This document shows, one piece after another, positions 55,781 through 64,000 of a stretch of 64,000 bases of DNA. A program made the position numbers and the translations under genes. Origin of the DNA: Cercophora sp. LCS_1 (taxonomy: Eukaryota; Ascomycota; Sordariomycetes; Sordariales; Lasiosphaeriaceae); NCBI GenBank assembly GCA_036250225.1, contig JAPZLL010000015.1, positions 496,001 through 560,000 of the forward strand, in the 5' to 3' direction. Numbering within the stretch: position 1 is the stretch's first letter; the number at the start of each line of letters is the position of its first letter. Below the pieces are notes generated by a model. The model saw only the letters and a list, made by a program, of their open reading frames with translations. It had not been told where the DNA came from and did not search any database.

Positions 55781-55878
55781 GATGTTCACCCCTTAACCAT
55801 CCGTATCTCGGTGGTGCACGTGATCCCACAATATTGAGCAGCCCAATACTCAAGCGTCCCTTCATCCACCTAGGTCAA

Positions 55879-56337
55879 ATGGAAAAAAGCCTTACGTTGA
55901 ATGGAGTGCCGACTTTCCAGCTACAGTTCACTTGGGACCCATGTGCGGAGCACGGAGAAGGACATCGTGTAACGGAGAATCACAGCTCCGCTTCCCCAGC
56001 CAAGAGGCACCGCGCGGCGAGTCAGAGGAGCACACAATCCACTGCGGGCAAGGACACCACAGCAAACTCCAAGCTGACTCTGCGAAGGGCGAGATATACG
56101 CCCCAGGATGATGCAAAGATCTGCCGGCTGAAGGAGAGAGGACTATCTTGGCCCGCGATTGCCGAGAATTTCCCAGGACGTACTCCTGGGGCTATTGAGG
56201 TGAGGTATCATACCAAGCTCAAGACCACCAACCCCTCTCGAAGCGAGGCTCCGCAATTGTTTGGCCGCCATCAAACGGCGTCAGTGGTTGGCGATGCTAG
56301 CGAGGAAGACATGTGCAACGCGTTTGAAACGTTCTGA
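55879..56337 (+). CDS. SANT/Myb-like DNA-binding domain protein, 152 residues
   Basis: A single exon from ATG 55879. The N-terminal half is Ser/Thr/Lys-rich and basic. A single Myb/SANT-type repeat covers about residues 75-120: RARYTPQDDAKICRLKERGL, then WPAIAENFPGRTPGAIEVRY, with the spaced aromatic residues and the recognition-helix pattern of the family. A short acidic tail follows. Such single-repeat small proteins occur in several copies in Sordariomycete genomes. DNA binding is likely; the target is unknown. It shares its upstream region with the coiled-coil gene. Confidence 0.75.
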   Translation: MEKSLTLNGVPTFQLQFTWDPCAEHGEGHRVTENHSSASPAKRHRAASQRSTQSTAGKDTTANSKLTLRRARYTPQDDAKICRLKERGLSWPAIAENFPGRTPGAIEVRYHTKLKTTNPSRSEAPQLFGRHQTASVVGDASEEDMCNAFETF

Positions 56338-56363
56338 GAAACATTATTCGCTTCAGCCCCCCG

Positions 56364-57869
56364 TCATCGTTCCCCTATCCGATCCCAGGATTCCGCAGCC
56401 CTGATCGTCTGTTCACTCAGTAATTCTAACCTCTCCTCCGCTGCGATCATATTGTCCGGCACTCTGTTGCCAAGAAAATCTCTCTCCCGCGCTTTAGACG
56501 ACAAAGTGATTCCATCTAGTGACGAGCAACGCGATAGTTGCACATACAAGCTGTAGGGGTCGCATTGTCTGGGAACGGCTTGGCCGTCTATGTTAGTGGT
56601 TCGTGTCCCTCGCAACTCCAGGGCGACCCGGCTCAGGGTTCTACCTTGCACCTTATAATCCGTGCAGGCGAACGCGGCTACGCATGGTAGTCCCCGACGA
56701 CTGACGTCGCATTGCTGCCATGGCCGCTTCTTCTGACACTCGATCTTGATGCTGACCGGCGCTAACAGGACAGTACCGCGCGGCATTCCTACGAAGTGGA
56801 AGTCCCTTGTCGTCTCCGACGCAAGCAGAATCGCGGCGGGCGGCCCAAAGTGGAGAATGGTGTCCGCATTGATTCGATGGCCTGGATATGCCTTATCGAG
56901 GATAACATCCAATGCCTCGTAGCTTGCACCATTAACCAGCTTCAAGCCCTGGTGTGTGTTTTGGTTGACGACAACAGGCGTCCCCGAGACGAACATAAAG
57001 ACCGCGGGAACCGGAATACTGCTATCGTCCCCTAAACCCAAGATCATGAGCGCCTCCTCCTCAGTCGGTTGGGCATCTTTCCATTTGTGCTCGGAGATGA
57101 AGATCCGAAGTGGGCTCTGCTTTTGTCTCTGGAAAGATAACACGGCCTCGACGTTTAAGTTCCACCGGTTCCTGTTTAACGGGGTCACTACTGTGATGCC
57201 TGACTCCCATGGGATCCGCTGGCCCTCCTGGTAGCACCTGCTGTTCAGGAAGTCAACATCGGTTTGATCCTGTGCGCCTCGTCGGATCCGGGTTAGCAGC
57301 CGCTGCAGCTGCGGGTCTTCGGCGGCGCGGACTTGCTCATTCAGCAGGGTCACCGTCGTGAATTTCTTCCACAGGGCGTGCGCCTTTTCATGCTGGTATC
57401 TCTGTTCCGTTCGGAACGATTTTTCTTCGTTCCAATGAATGCCCTCGCTTGAGAGAAGAATTGACCGTTCTTGGACTGGACGGAACTGGTGGAAATCCCC
57501 ACAGAAGGCAACGATAGGAACACCGCCAAAATCTTGCGCGCAGCCCCGAAGCTTGTGCAGCTGTTCGTTTACAGCATATAGTGTCCGCGCCCCAAGCACA
57601 CTGACTTCATCAATGATTAACAGCCACCTCACCTGCCAATCCGTCCTGTCTGGCCGTTAATATACAGATCAGAAGTGCTGGAAGGCCGAATCCCGTCGGC
57701 AGCTTTATACCCACCCGCGCGGGAAGTAGTATCCTTTGCAAAGTTGTACGCCGAGTGGATAGTGATGCCATTGACTCGTGCGGCTGCGGTGCCTGACGTC
57801 GCCGTTACTAGTAGGCGGTGCGACATTCCCTTGCTCGCAAACAGCGCGGCGAGGGCCTCGATGATCGCC
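56364..57869 (-). pseudogene. PIF1-like DNA helicase, 5'-truncated fragment lacking Walker A
   Basis: Exons 57869-57715 and 57649-56364, joined by a 65-base intron with a GTGGGT donor and an ATTAAC branch-like site, restore TSRADRTDWQVRWLLIIDEV. PIF1 superfamily-1B motifs present are Ia-like LLVTATSGTAAARVNGITIH, II LLIIDEVSVLG, III CGDFHQFRPVQ, IV-like LLNEQVRAAEDPQ, and VI YVQLSRCSSLDGI with the arginine finger. The region upstream of 57869 should supply the Walker A GxxGTGKS motif, but all frames there are broken and no such motif is readable; only a short fragment (ELRNLSLIATHS) looks protein-like. A fungal PIF1 paralogue or a Helitron-derived helicase are both possible sources. Without the P-loop it cannot bind ATP normally. 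Confidence 0.75.
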
Positions 57870-58415
57870 TGTGTTGTGACTCACCAGGACAGGACTGAAG
57901 TCGAGTGCGTCGCGATGAGCGAGAGGTTTCTCAGCTCTGTCGGTTCATCGGAGGAGAAGGCGGTACTGGACGAGTTGCCGATCCCGGCGCGCGACCTGTT
58001 CAGTTGCTTGCGGCCGCACCAAAAATGGACTACCGACAAGCCGTACTGCTGCGTCAAAAATAGCCCTGGGGACTGTCATGAGGCTACGCACTGGGCTAAC
58101 GTGCGCCTGTCCAACTGGCGCCCGAAGACTGAGCGCTGGTCGTACTGTGATGATGGGTTGGTCATGCGGTGCTGCTTTTATCACTCTGGCGTAAGTTCCA
58201 CTTTCTTGGCAGTTAATATAACGTCCTGGTTATTCTTTGTTGGGGGCGCGTTGAGCAAGAGGTCGCTTACAACTTTGGTCTTCAAGGAATCCTGGACGAC
58301 GAGAGAGTAAAATTGCTGCAGCATGTTCGGTAGCCCTCTCGAGGCTATCCTTTCCGTAACCATTTTATCATTTGATCGCGACTACCAATAGCAAAAAAAA
58401 GGGAAAATACTTTCG
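57870..58415. other. degenerate upstream part of the helicase region
   Basis: About 545 bases in which short minus-strand frames (60-80 codons, for example minus 57945-58184 and 58181-58363) continue the direction of the helicase fragment but have stops and frame breaks and no recognised motif. Confidence 0.4.
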
Positions 58416-60785
58416 TTATTTCACCAGGAAATGATCCAAAGGCTCGCTAAACCCATTGAACTCCAGGCGACAACAATCTCCGGAGTCCCCAGGAGGGTTC
58501 ATCTGGTAGTGTACTTCCCCCATCTCTTGGTCAAACCCAGGACATTCACCGAACAGCTCTCCAAACATGAGGCCTTCCACATAGCATTCGCCAACCATGG
58601 TAAAAACTGCCGGGTGCTCCGGAGTTGGTCGCAGCACAAAGGGAACATCAGCGCCGACGAGAATAGCAACCACATCCCCTGGCTCCATGTATCTAGGCCC
58701 GAAACCAATCCAGCCGTTCCGCGTTCGGAAAGCCTTGCGTCCACGCCAAATACGGGCTACTTTTAGCATCAAATCATGTCGGCCAATGGTTGCAGTGTCT
58801 CCATCTTGCGTGGTGTCCCCAGCTGCCGAATTAATCGTGGATTTCTTGCGTCCGTACGGCCACACACACTTGGTGAAAAAAGAACGCCAAAACCCAACAT
58901 GGGATACCATCTGGGAGGCCCCGTCGCCGATAAGGGGAGGCCCGGATTGTTCTGTGTCCTGTTGCCAGAAATCGCCGTGATGTCTTGGGAGAGCCTGCTT
59001 GATCCAGTCGCGCAAAGCATTGCCATCATCTTCCGAGGCTTCAGACCAACGAGGATTTTGTAGGTTCGCTGCGTCCCCTTCGGTCATGTCGCCCTGATTA
59101 CCCATCATGCAGCGCCATATTGCCTCTCGTAGGGGCTTGGCGACAAGCAGGTGCCTCCAGCCCGGGCCCTCTCGATCTCCGGTACTATCATCGGCGCGAT
59201 GTCTTACCCATGGCTGATATGGGGTGTCTGGGGAAGGTACAGCGGGCGATGTAGCGCCGTAGAAGAGGGTGGCTATTGCTTCGACCCAGGGGTTCAGAAG
59301 GCGTTCACTTGGGTCCCAGTCTTCGCGCAAGTGCTGATCATGCCAACAATTGGTGGTGCCATGTACCGAATCAATAGCGAAGCCGTGCAGCATGATTCTG
59401 CGCTCTAGGACATGGATGAAGGCCGGCAGCAGCCCCGCCGCTCGGTAGTTGTATCCACGTCGGAGACCAGCTGGGGCCAAGGGTATGACGGCCGGGGGCC
59501 CGGGGGCTGAGAAGTCTGGAACCCAAGTCGGCCAGTGGGATGGTCGGCCGATCTGTGGATCGTTGTTGATCATGGAGAGAATTTGCAGTGCGCGTCTACT
59601 CCGGATGATGTGTGCAGTGGCGTCCATGTATACCTCACAGACCTCTTTGCCGTAATCGACTGTTATAGCTCGCTTGTCTAAGTCCCAAGCAAGACTGAGG
59701 ACGCCGTATATCTTGTCCCGAGCATCTTTGGCCGACGAGGGTCTGGTTTTTGACAACAGCACGTCGATAGGGAGTCCATCTGGGTTGCTAGGGCTCTGAA
59801 ACCGGTCTCGGAGGTCCCAAACGATACCGCCTGCACCGTGAATTGTTTGGTCAAGCTGGCGAAACAGCTCCTCTAGAGCCAAGCTGTCGATGTCTTTGTG
59901 AGATCTCAGGAACCTACGGTAGTAGTCGCCGTGGGACAGATTGTATGCTATGTGCCTCAGATTGTCGAAATCGATCTCCCACCCCCCGCAGAGAACCAGG
60001 GGGGGCTGCTCAGCCAGAGCGACCTCCTGGAGAATCCATGTCCGGCCAAACCACGGGCGGCTAAAGAAGTCAACCGCGATTCGAGTGATATGTACTATCA
60101 TATCCGCATCTTCCTCTGGAAGAGAACCATCAAACAGCGAGTCGGGGGATCGAGGCCGCTTATCAAGCATGTTCAGGTACACCGGCTTTGGGTCGTGGGG
60201 GCAAGGTCGAGTTCCCGGGACAAACTCGAAAGGAACATAATCGTCGCCCTGGGACATACAGGTGGGTGGGACTGGTGCAAGGGTTGCTTGAAGGACGTTC
60301 AGCATTCGAATAGTCTCGCCGCGGCGGCAGTCCCCGAGCCAGACAACAACTTGCGACGCTCGTCGATATATGTCGGACATGAGAGGTACCTGGTGATTCT
60401 TTTCGGCGATCGAGACCTGGTTGATGCAAATGCTGTCGATCCAGAGATTGACTGACTCACCCGACGAGCAAAAGCGCCTACGGATCTTTTGCAACGCCAC
60501 AAAGACAGTTCCTGACACTGGAAAAGGGTGGCCGTTGATTTGGATGATGAGCGGGGGAGCATTGGCATCTGGCACTCCCCAGGCGTACGAAAGGGCCTTG
60601 AAATCGACGTCGCCGTCGTCCAAAGATACCTTAATCAAGTCGGCATGGACAGCTTCTTCGGGGTGCCTGTATCCGCCACAAAGACGAAGAAGGCGCGTCT
60701 CCTTACGACTAGGTGCGAGTTGAAGGTTGCGGTATACCTCATAGCCAGCCGTTTGGGAGGTGGTTGGGGATGAAGACGTCGCCAT
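58416..60785 (-). CDS. HET-domain (heterokaryon incompatibility) protein, 789 residues
   Basis: A single intact exon. HET proteins act in fungal nonself recognition and can trigger cell death after hyphal fusion. The HET core occupies roughly residues 60-260: DFKALSYAWG at 61-70, NLWIDSICINQ at about 113-123, and FFSRPWFGRTWILQEVALA around 240-258. The linker and C-terminal region include DARDKIYGVLSLAWDL and WPTWVPDFSAPG, common HET-downstream motifs, and end with the typical GWIGFGPRYMEPGDVVAILVGADVPFVLRP block. The length is normal for the class. No STAND or lipase partner domain is fused. The neighbouring helicase fragment and ankyrin gene are decayed, yet this gene is open from end to end. 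Confidence 0.92.
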   Translation of the reverse strand: MATSSSPTTSQTAGYEVYRNLQLAPSRKETRLLRLCGGYRHPEEAVHADLIKVSLDDGDVDFKALSYAWGVPDANAPPLIIQINGHPFPVSGTVFVALQKIRRRFCSSGESVNLWIDSICINQVSIAEKNHQVPLMSDIYRRASQVVVWLGDCRRGETIRMLNVLQATLAPVPPTCMSQGDDYVPFEFVPGTRPCPHDPKPVYLNMLDKRPRSPDSLFDGSLPEEDADMIVHITRIAVDFFSRPWFGRTWILQEVALAEQPPLVLCGGWEIDFDNLRHIAYNLSHGDYYRRFLRSHKDIDSLALEELFRQLDQTIHGAGGIVWDLRDRFQSPSNPDGLPIDVLLSKTRPSSAKDARDKIYGVLSLAWDLDKRAITVDYGKEVCEVYMDATAHIIRSRRALQILSMINNDPQIGRPSHWPTWVPDFSAPGPPAVIPLAPAGLRRGYNYRAAGLLPAFIHVLERRIMLHGFAIDSVHGTTNCWHDQHLREDWDPSERLLNPWVEAIATLFYGATSPAVPSPDTPYQPWVRHRADDSTGDREGPGWRHLLVAKPLREAIWRCMMGNQGDMTEGDAANLQNPRWSEASEDDGNALRDWIKQALPRHHGDFWQQDTEQSGPPLIGDGASQMVSHVGFWRSFFTKCVWPYGRKKSTINSAAGDTTQDGDTATIGRHDLMLKVARIWRGRKAFRTRNGWIGFGPRYMEPGDVVAILVGADVPFVLRPTPEHPAVFTMVGECYVEGLMFGELFGECPGFDQEMGEVHYQMNPPGDSGDCCRLEFNGFSEPLDHFLVK

Positions 60786-61734
60786 ACTGGATTGAACTGG
60801 GCTCTAACTGGGTCTGAAGTGGCCTCAGGGTCGCACCGGTCATTCATGATGCCGTGGGGATCTGGGGCTTTTGAGCTTTTGTTTTGTCTGCCAACGAGAT
60901 GAGCGGGCTGCTTTTGTGTGTGGCACTTGGGGTGTCAACTGGACATTTTTAGCACAGCCACATCTCTCTATATTAACTGCAGCACGGGAATTCACACCGT
61001 CCAGTAATCCATTCGAAACAAGGTTGCTTGGACAGGCCTACTTCGTTTTCCGCCAAAAAAAAAAAAGGAAAGGCAGGTATATAGTGCTCCGTCGCCATTT
61101 CCACCCCGGTGGGTTTTCCAACTCAGCCACGATCGCTCTGAGCCTCAAGCGCCCAGATTGCATGTGTCCTCTCGATTTTTTTGCTTCACAGTCTTGGGCC
61201 GTGACAGATTTCCTTCCTCTCTTTGACATGCGTTGAAGGTCTCTTGCATGGTGGTTGCCTGGTTGGTGTCGACTGGCGTGGAAAGCCCTGTTCTTTTGTG
61301 TATCGCTGCATCCAGGTCGCTTGCGCATGCTGTGATGGGCAAATCACCAGATTACCCGCCCCTCCTCGATTTACAAAATCAACCACCTGGGTTGCTGCCT
61401 GCTGGCACTTTTGCCAGATGCGACTTCAGAAAATTAGAAGGGCACCCTGTCTGTTGTCATGGTGCATGGGCTTTCAAATACGAGCCGAGATGGCAGCCTT
61501 GGAGAATGAATGGTGAAGGAAGCGTTGAAAGATGGCTCGATGTTGCTGTTGCGGGGCGATCGGGCGACCATTCCCCTCATTCAGCGGAAAGTGAGCACCG
61601 TTCATCATAGATGGTTGGCCATGGTGGTTGCCGCCAGCTGCTTGCCAAGACACTAGGAAGCCCTGCTTCTTCATCCAATGACCCTGCCCCTTTACCCATC
61701 TGATCCCCTCCTACAACTCCACCGTATCCGCTCA
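60786..61734. other. intergenic, no gene seen
   Basis: About 950 bases upstream of the HET gene. A poly-A tract lies at about 61056-61067. ORFs here are short and unsupported. Confidence 0.45.
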
Positions 61735-62050
61735 TCTCGAGGCCCCGTTCCACAAACCCCCCGTCTCTAACGACGAAATCCTCTGATCAAGCTGCGCCCT
61801 CTCCTCCTCGATCTGCTGCAACTGCAATAACGGCTGTCGTTGGACATCCAAGGTCTCTCCGAGCGCATAGAGCTCCTAGCTCAGACTCCGCTTGGGGGTT
61901 GGCACTAGTTGGTGCTGCCATTGGCAGATGATGCGGAACCCCGTGTCGACTTTGGCTCTCAACAGCGAAAACACGCGATATACGCGATAGAAGGTCGTTG
62001 GCCGTGGCCAAAACAATTGCTCAATTGATTGAAGTTATCGTCGTTCTGTT
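61735..62050 (-). pseudogene. possible minus-strand coding remnant with a coiled-coil end
   Basis: One minus-strand frame reads as protein over about 95 codons, with stretches such as TTFYRVYRVFSLLRAKVDT, IICQWQHQLVPTPKRS and QLQQIEEERAQLDQRISSLE, but it is interrupted by a TAG and preceded by a TAA. A second frame (62011-61787, starting MATANDLLSRISRVFAVES) also looks partly coding. The two may be parts of one gene separated by a frame break. I do not recognise a family. It could equally be chance. Confidence 0.3.
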
Positions 62051-62195
62051 CCAAAAACAGTGTGGGGATTTCCGACCGTTACTCCTCTTTCTGGATGGCC
62101 GGCACCAGCCTCTGGCGGCTTACCCAGCCACGAACACGGCTTGTTCCGTCGCCCGTTGACACCCCGCACTCAATCAGCCCCAAGACGGCTTTCAC

Positions 62196-64000
62196 ATGTT
62201 GGCAGGGCAGATTACTAGGCATCCACAACCCCGAGAGCCTTCCGCTATAGTGGAGGACCAGAGTAGCCATCCCACTGGCGCTGCAGTGACTGACTATGAG
62301 CTTCTGCTGAAATACTGCTTGGCGGATTACAACGCTATCTGCGATGGATTGAGACGCCTCGAGCGCATGTTGGAGAAGAAGATGGCCAAGGGATCTTTCT
62401 GGAGGCTACAGGTACGAAAAAAGCGGGCCTGTGGTCACTGAAGTCCAAACTCTTGATCAAATGGAACGGAGAGCTTACCAGCATATCCTTCTGTAAGCAA
62501 GTGCCTAGCACGTTTCAACTGATAAATTAATGCATCGTTGCTAACGCCATCAAATACCTACCAGGGCCATGCTGTAGGTTTCCTCAGAACAATGCTCGTT
62601 ACGTGAGGCGGGCGAGATGTGACCTGATCACTGACAATTCAACTCTATAACGCGTTAGTAGATAACAAGGTAACAACATCCATGGCCCAAAACCCCGCCA
62701 TTCAGCCCGAGACAGTCGAGGACACCGGCCCAGTGATCAACGGGGCCCCTCAGCTGAGATGGCCATGCGGTCTGTCCTTCAGAGACCTAAGATGGCCTAT
62801 TGCGCCGTGAGGCACTGCCATTGCTCCTGCCACGCCGCCAAGACCTTCTGGCCTTCCGCTACACCCCTCTTGGCGCTATTCTGAGGGCTTGTGACCGCGA
62901 GAGCTGCAACGCGCGCAACTACCAGTTTTCGATTCGGATACAGCTTTCTCAGCTCGGTATCCCGGTCCCTATGGTTGTGGGCGGGGAGTTTATTACGGGG
63001 GTCGCAGGTATGTCCATCAAACCCTTATTTGGCCCTGTGCAACGAGTGGTCAAGGTCACTTCGGTAGGGTTCAGGACCTTGGCGAGGTTGGAAAAGGGCA
63101 ATATTGACCTGCAGGGAGAAAAAGGGACGCTGAGGCAACTGCACCAATCAGATCCTACCTTCCAGTTGTACGTCAACCCCCGAGGGCACATATACCTATA
63201 GGAACTCATTAAAGGGGGCCCATGGGGGGAATACGGTTATCAATTTGATTTGCAGCTCGAGCTATTAGCTTTGTTTGTGGACGAATTCTGAAATACGGCT
63301 GGCATTGATACATCCAAATAAGTTTAGGGAACATTTCCTCTAGCATTTGTTTTGTGAAATCGCTGACGCCTATCGATAGATTTATGCTCGAGGCAGCTGG
63401 TTGGGGTTGTAAATCTGCGCACTGGGCCATTGCTGACAAGCTGGTTCATCTGGGACAGAGCTTTGACGACCTTTACGACCCTCTTTTCATTGAACGGCCA
63501 GAACCATACCCCCCCCGCCTATTTCCTTGCAGAATATATGGGGCGCCGAATCTTGAGGCATATAATCCCTTTTATATTGGCTTTATTCTCGGATAGTCGA
63601 CCTAAACGAATGTGGGCCCTTGATATCCCCATAATTAATTACAACTATTGGGTGAGTATTACAGACTCTAACCGAATTGCTAGACTTTGGTGGAACCCAT
63701 CCACTACATCAAGCTGTCTACCGACGGGATGACATGCTCGTTAAGGAATGGGTTCAAAAACTGGGGCCCAAGATCGGCACTATCAGCAACTTCCTCGGAC
63801 AGACACCCATACACGGAGCACTGGCACCAGAATCTTCTAACATCCTCAGCCTCCTCCTTTGCTATATCCCTGCCTTGATCGATTTGGCCGACAAATGGGG
63901 ATTGACACCACTTATATACGCAGTGGCACTTGGATACGACCAAGCGGCCTCCCTGCTCATCAAAAACGGAGCAAGTCTCACGTTGCATAGCCGTTGGCAG
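62196..64000 (+). pseudogene. NLR/ankyrin-type gene, broken and truncated by the window end
   Basis: Protein-like segments in plus-strand order but different frames: an N-terminal helix block (DYELLLKYCLADYNAICDGL, LERMLEKKMAKGSFW), then WSLKSKLLIKWNGEL after an A6 run, then MAYCAVRHCHCSCHAAKTFW (from 62792), then FRYTPLGAILRACDRESCN in another phase, GLKxx-free linker, SDPTF...NPRGHIYL closed by TAG at 63199, ELIKGGPWGEYGYQFDL after it, SAHWAIADKLVHLG, PPAYFLAEYMGRRIL after a run of C near 63510, and finally ankyrin-type repeats (FLGQTPIHGALAPESS, WGLTPLIYAVALGYDQAASL) open to base 64000. The order (helical N-domain, CxCxCH region, ankyrin repeats) matches a large Sordariomycete NLR-like family. 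At least three breaks have no plausible intron, so the copy is judged a pseudogene. Confidence 0.65.

Noticed and set aside
63209..63439. 76-codon minus ORF with protein-like composition
   Set aside because: It lies antisense to the ankyrin-type gene remnant whose family segments are on the plus strand; a chance antisense frame is more likely.
1..64000. CRISPR arrays, bacterial operons, rRNA genes, complete transposons or retroelements
   Set aside because: No regularly spaced direct repeats, rRNA signatures, long terminal repeats, reverse transcriptase or transposase motifs were seen on either strand.

Overview
The window is nuclear DNA of a filamentous ascomycete (Pezizomycotina), most likely a Sordariomycete. 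Protein genes are split by short GT-AG introns of about 45-120 bases. The gene content is typically fungal: a GT15 mannosyltransferase, HET-domain proteins, a DUF3433 membrane protein, an AA12 enzyme, and an NLR/ankyrin-type gene. A tRNA-Met carries an intron just after the anticodon. There are no operons or ribosome-binding sites. Exon joins were derived by hand from reading frame and splice signals; no homology search was run.

Layout. 1-12 kb: a DUF3716 zinc-binding protein, a small unknown ORF, a KRE2-type Golgi mannosyltransferase, adenylosuccinate synthetase (ADE12, with a 14-base microexon), an acid-ceramidase/NAAA-like amidase and an arylamine N-acetyltransferase. 12-27.5 kb: a hairpin-forming inverted repeat, a GPI-anchored PQQ-dependent AA12 dehydrogenase-like protein, a single-pass membrane protein followed by a G-quadruplex-type tract, a 907-residue disordered protein, about 5 kb without a supportable gene, and a secreted exonuclease/endonuclease/phosphatase protein. 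27.7-35.3 kb: a HET gene with an in-frame TAG in its core motif, a small mitochondrial-type protein, a secreted CE1-type esterase and a Golgi nucleotide-sugar transporter. 36.7-41.5 kb: an apparently intact meiotic helicase MER3/HFM1. 42-48.6 kb: an AT-rich block, a polytopic membrane protein with unresolved frame, a Gfo/Idh/MocA oxidoreductase, tRNA-Met and a poorly resolved membrane-anchored protein. 49-56.3 kb: a 1422-residue double-DUF3433 membrane protein, a possible NlpC/P60-like protein, a coiled-coil protein and a SANT/Myb protein. 56.4-64 kb: an accessory-looking stretch with a 5'-truncated PIF1-like helicase, an intact HET protein, a minus-strand remnant and a broken NLR/ankyrin gene running off the right edge.

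The genes do not form a single pathway. The housekeeping and secretory genes (ADE12, mannosyltransferase, sugar transporter, MER3) look sound. The decayed genes are mostly nonself-recognition types (HET, ankyrin) and the PIF1-like fragment, which fits fast turnover in fungal accessory regions. One lesion is G-to-A on the coding strand, the kind of change repeat-induced point mutation produces, but one site cannot establish the cause.
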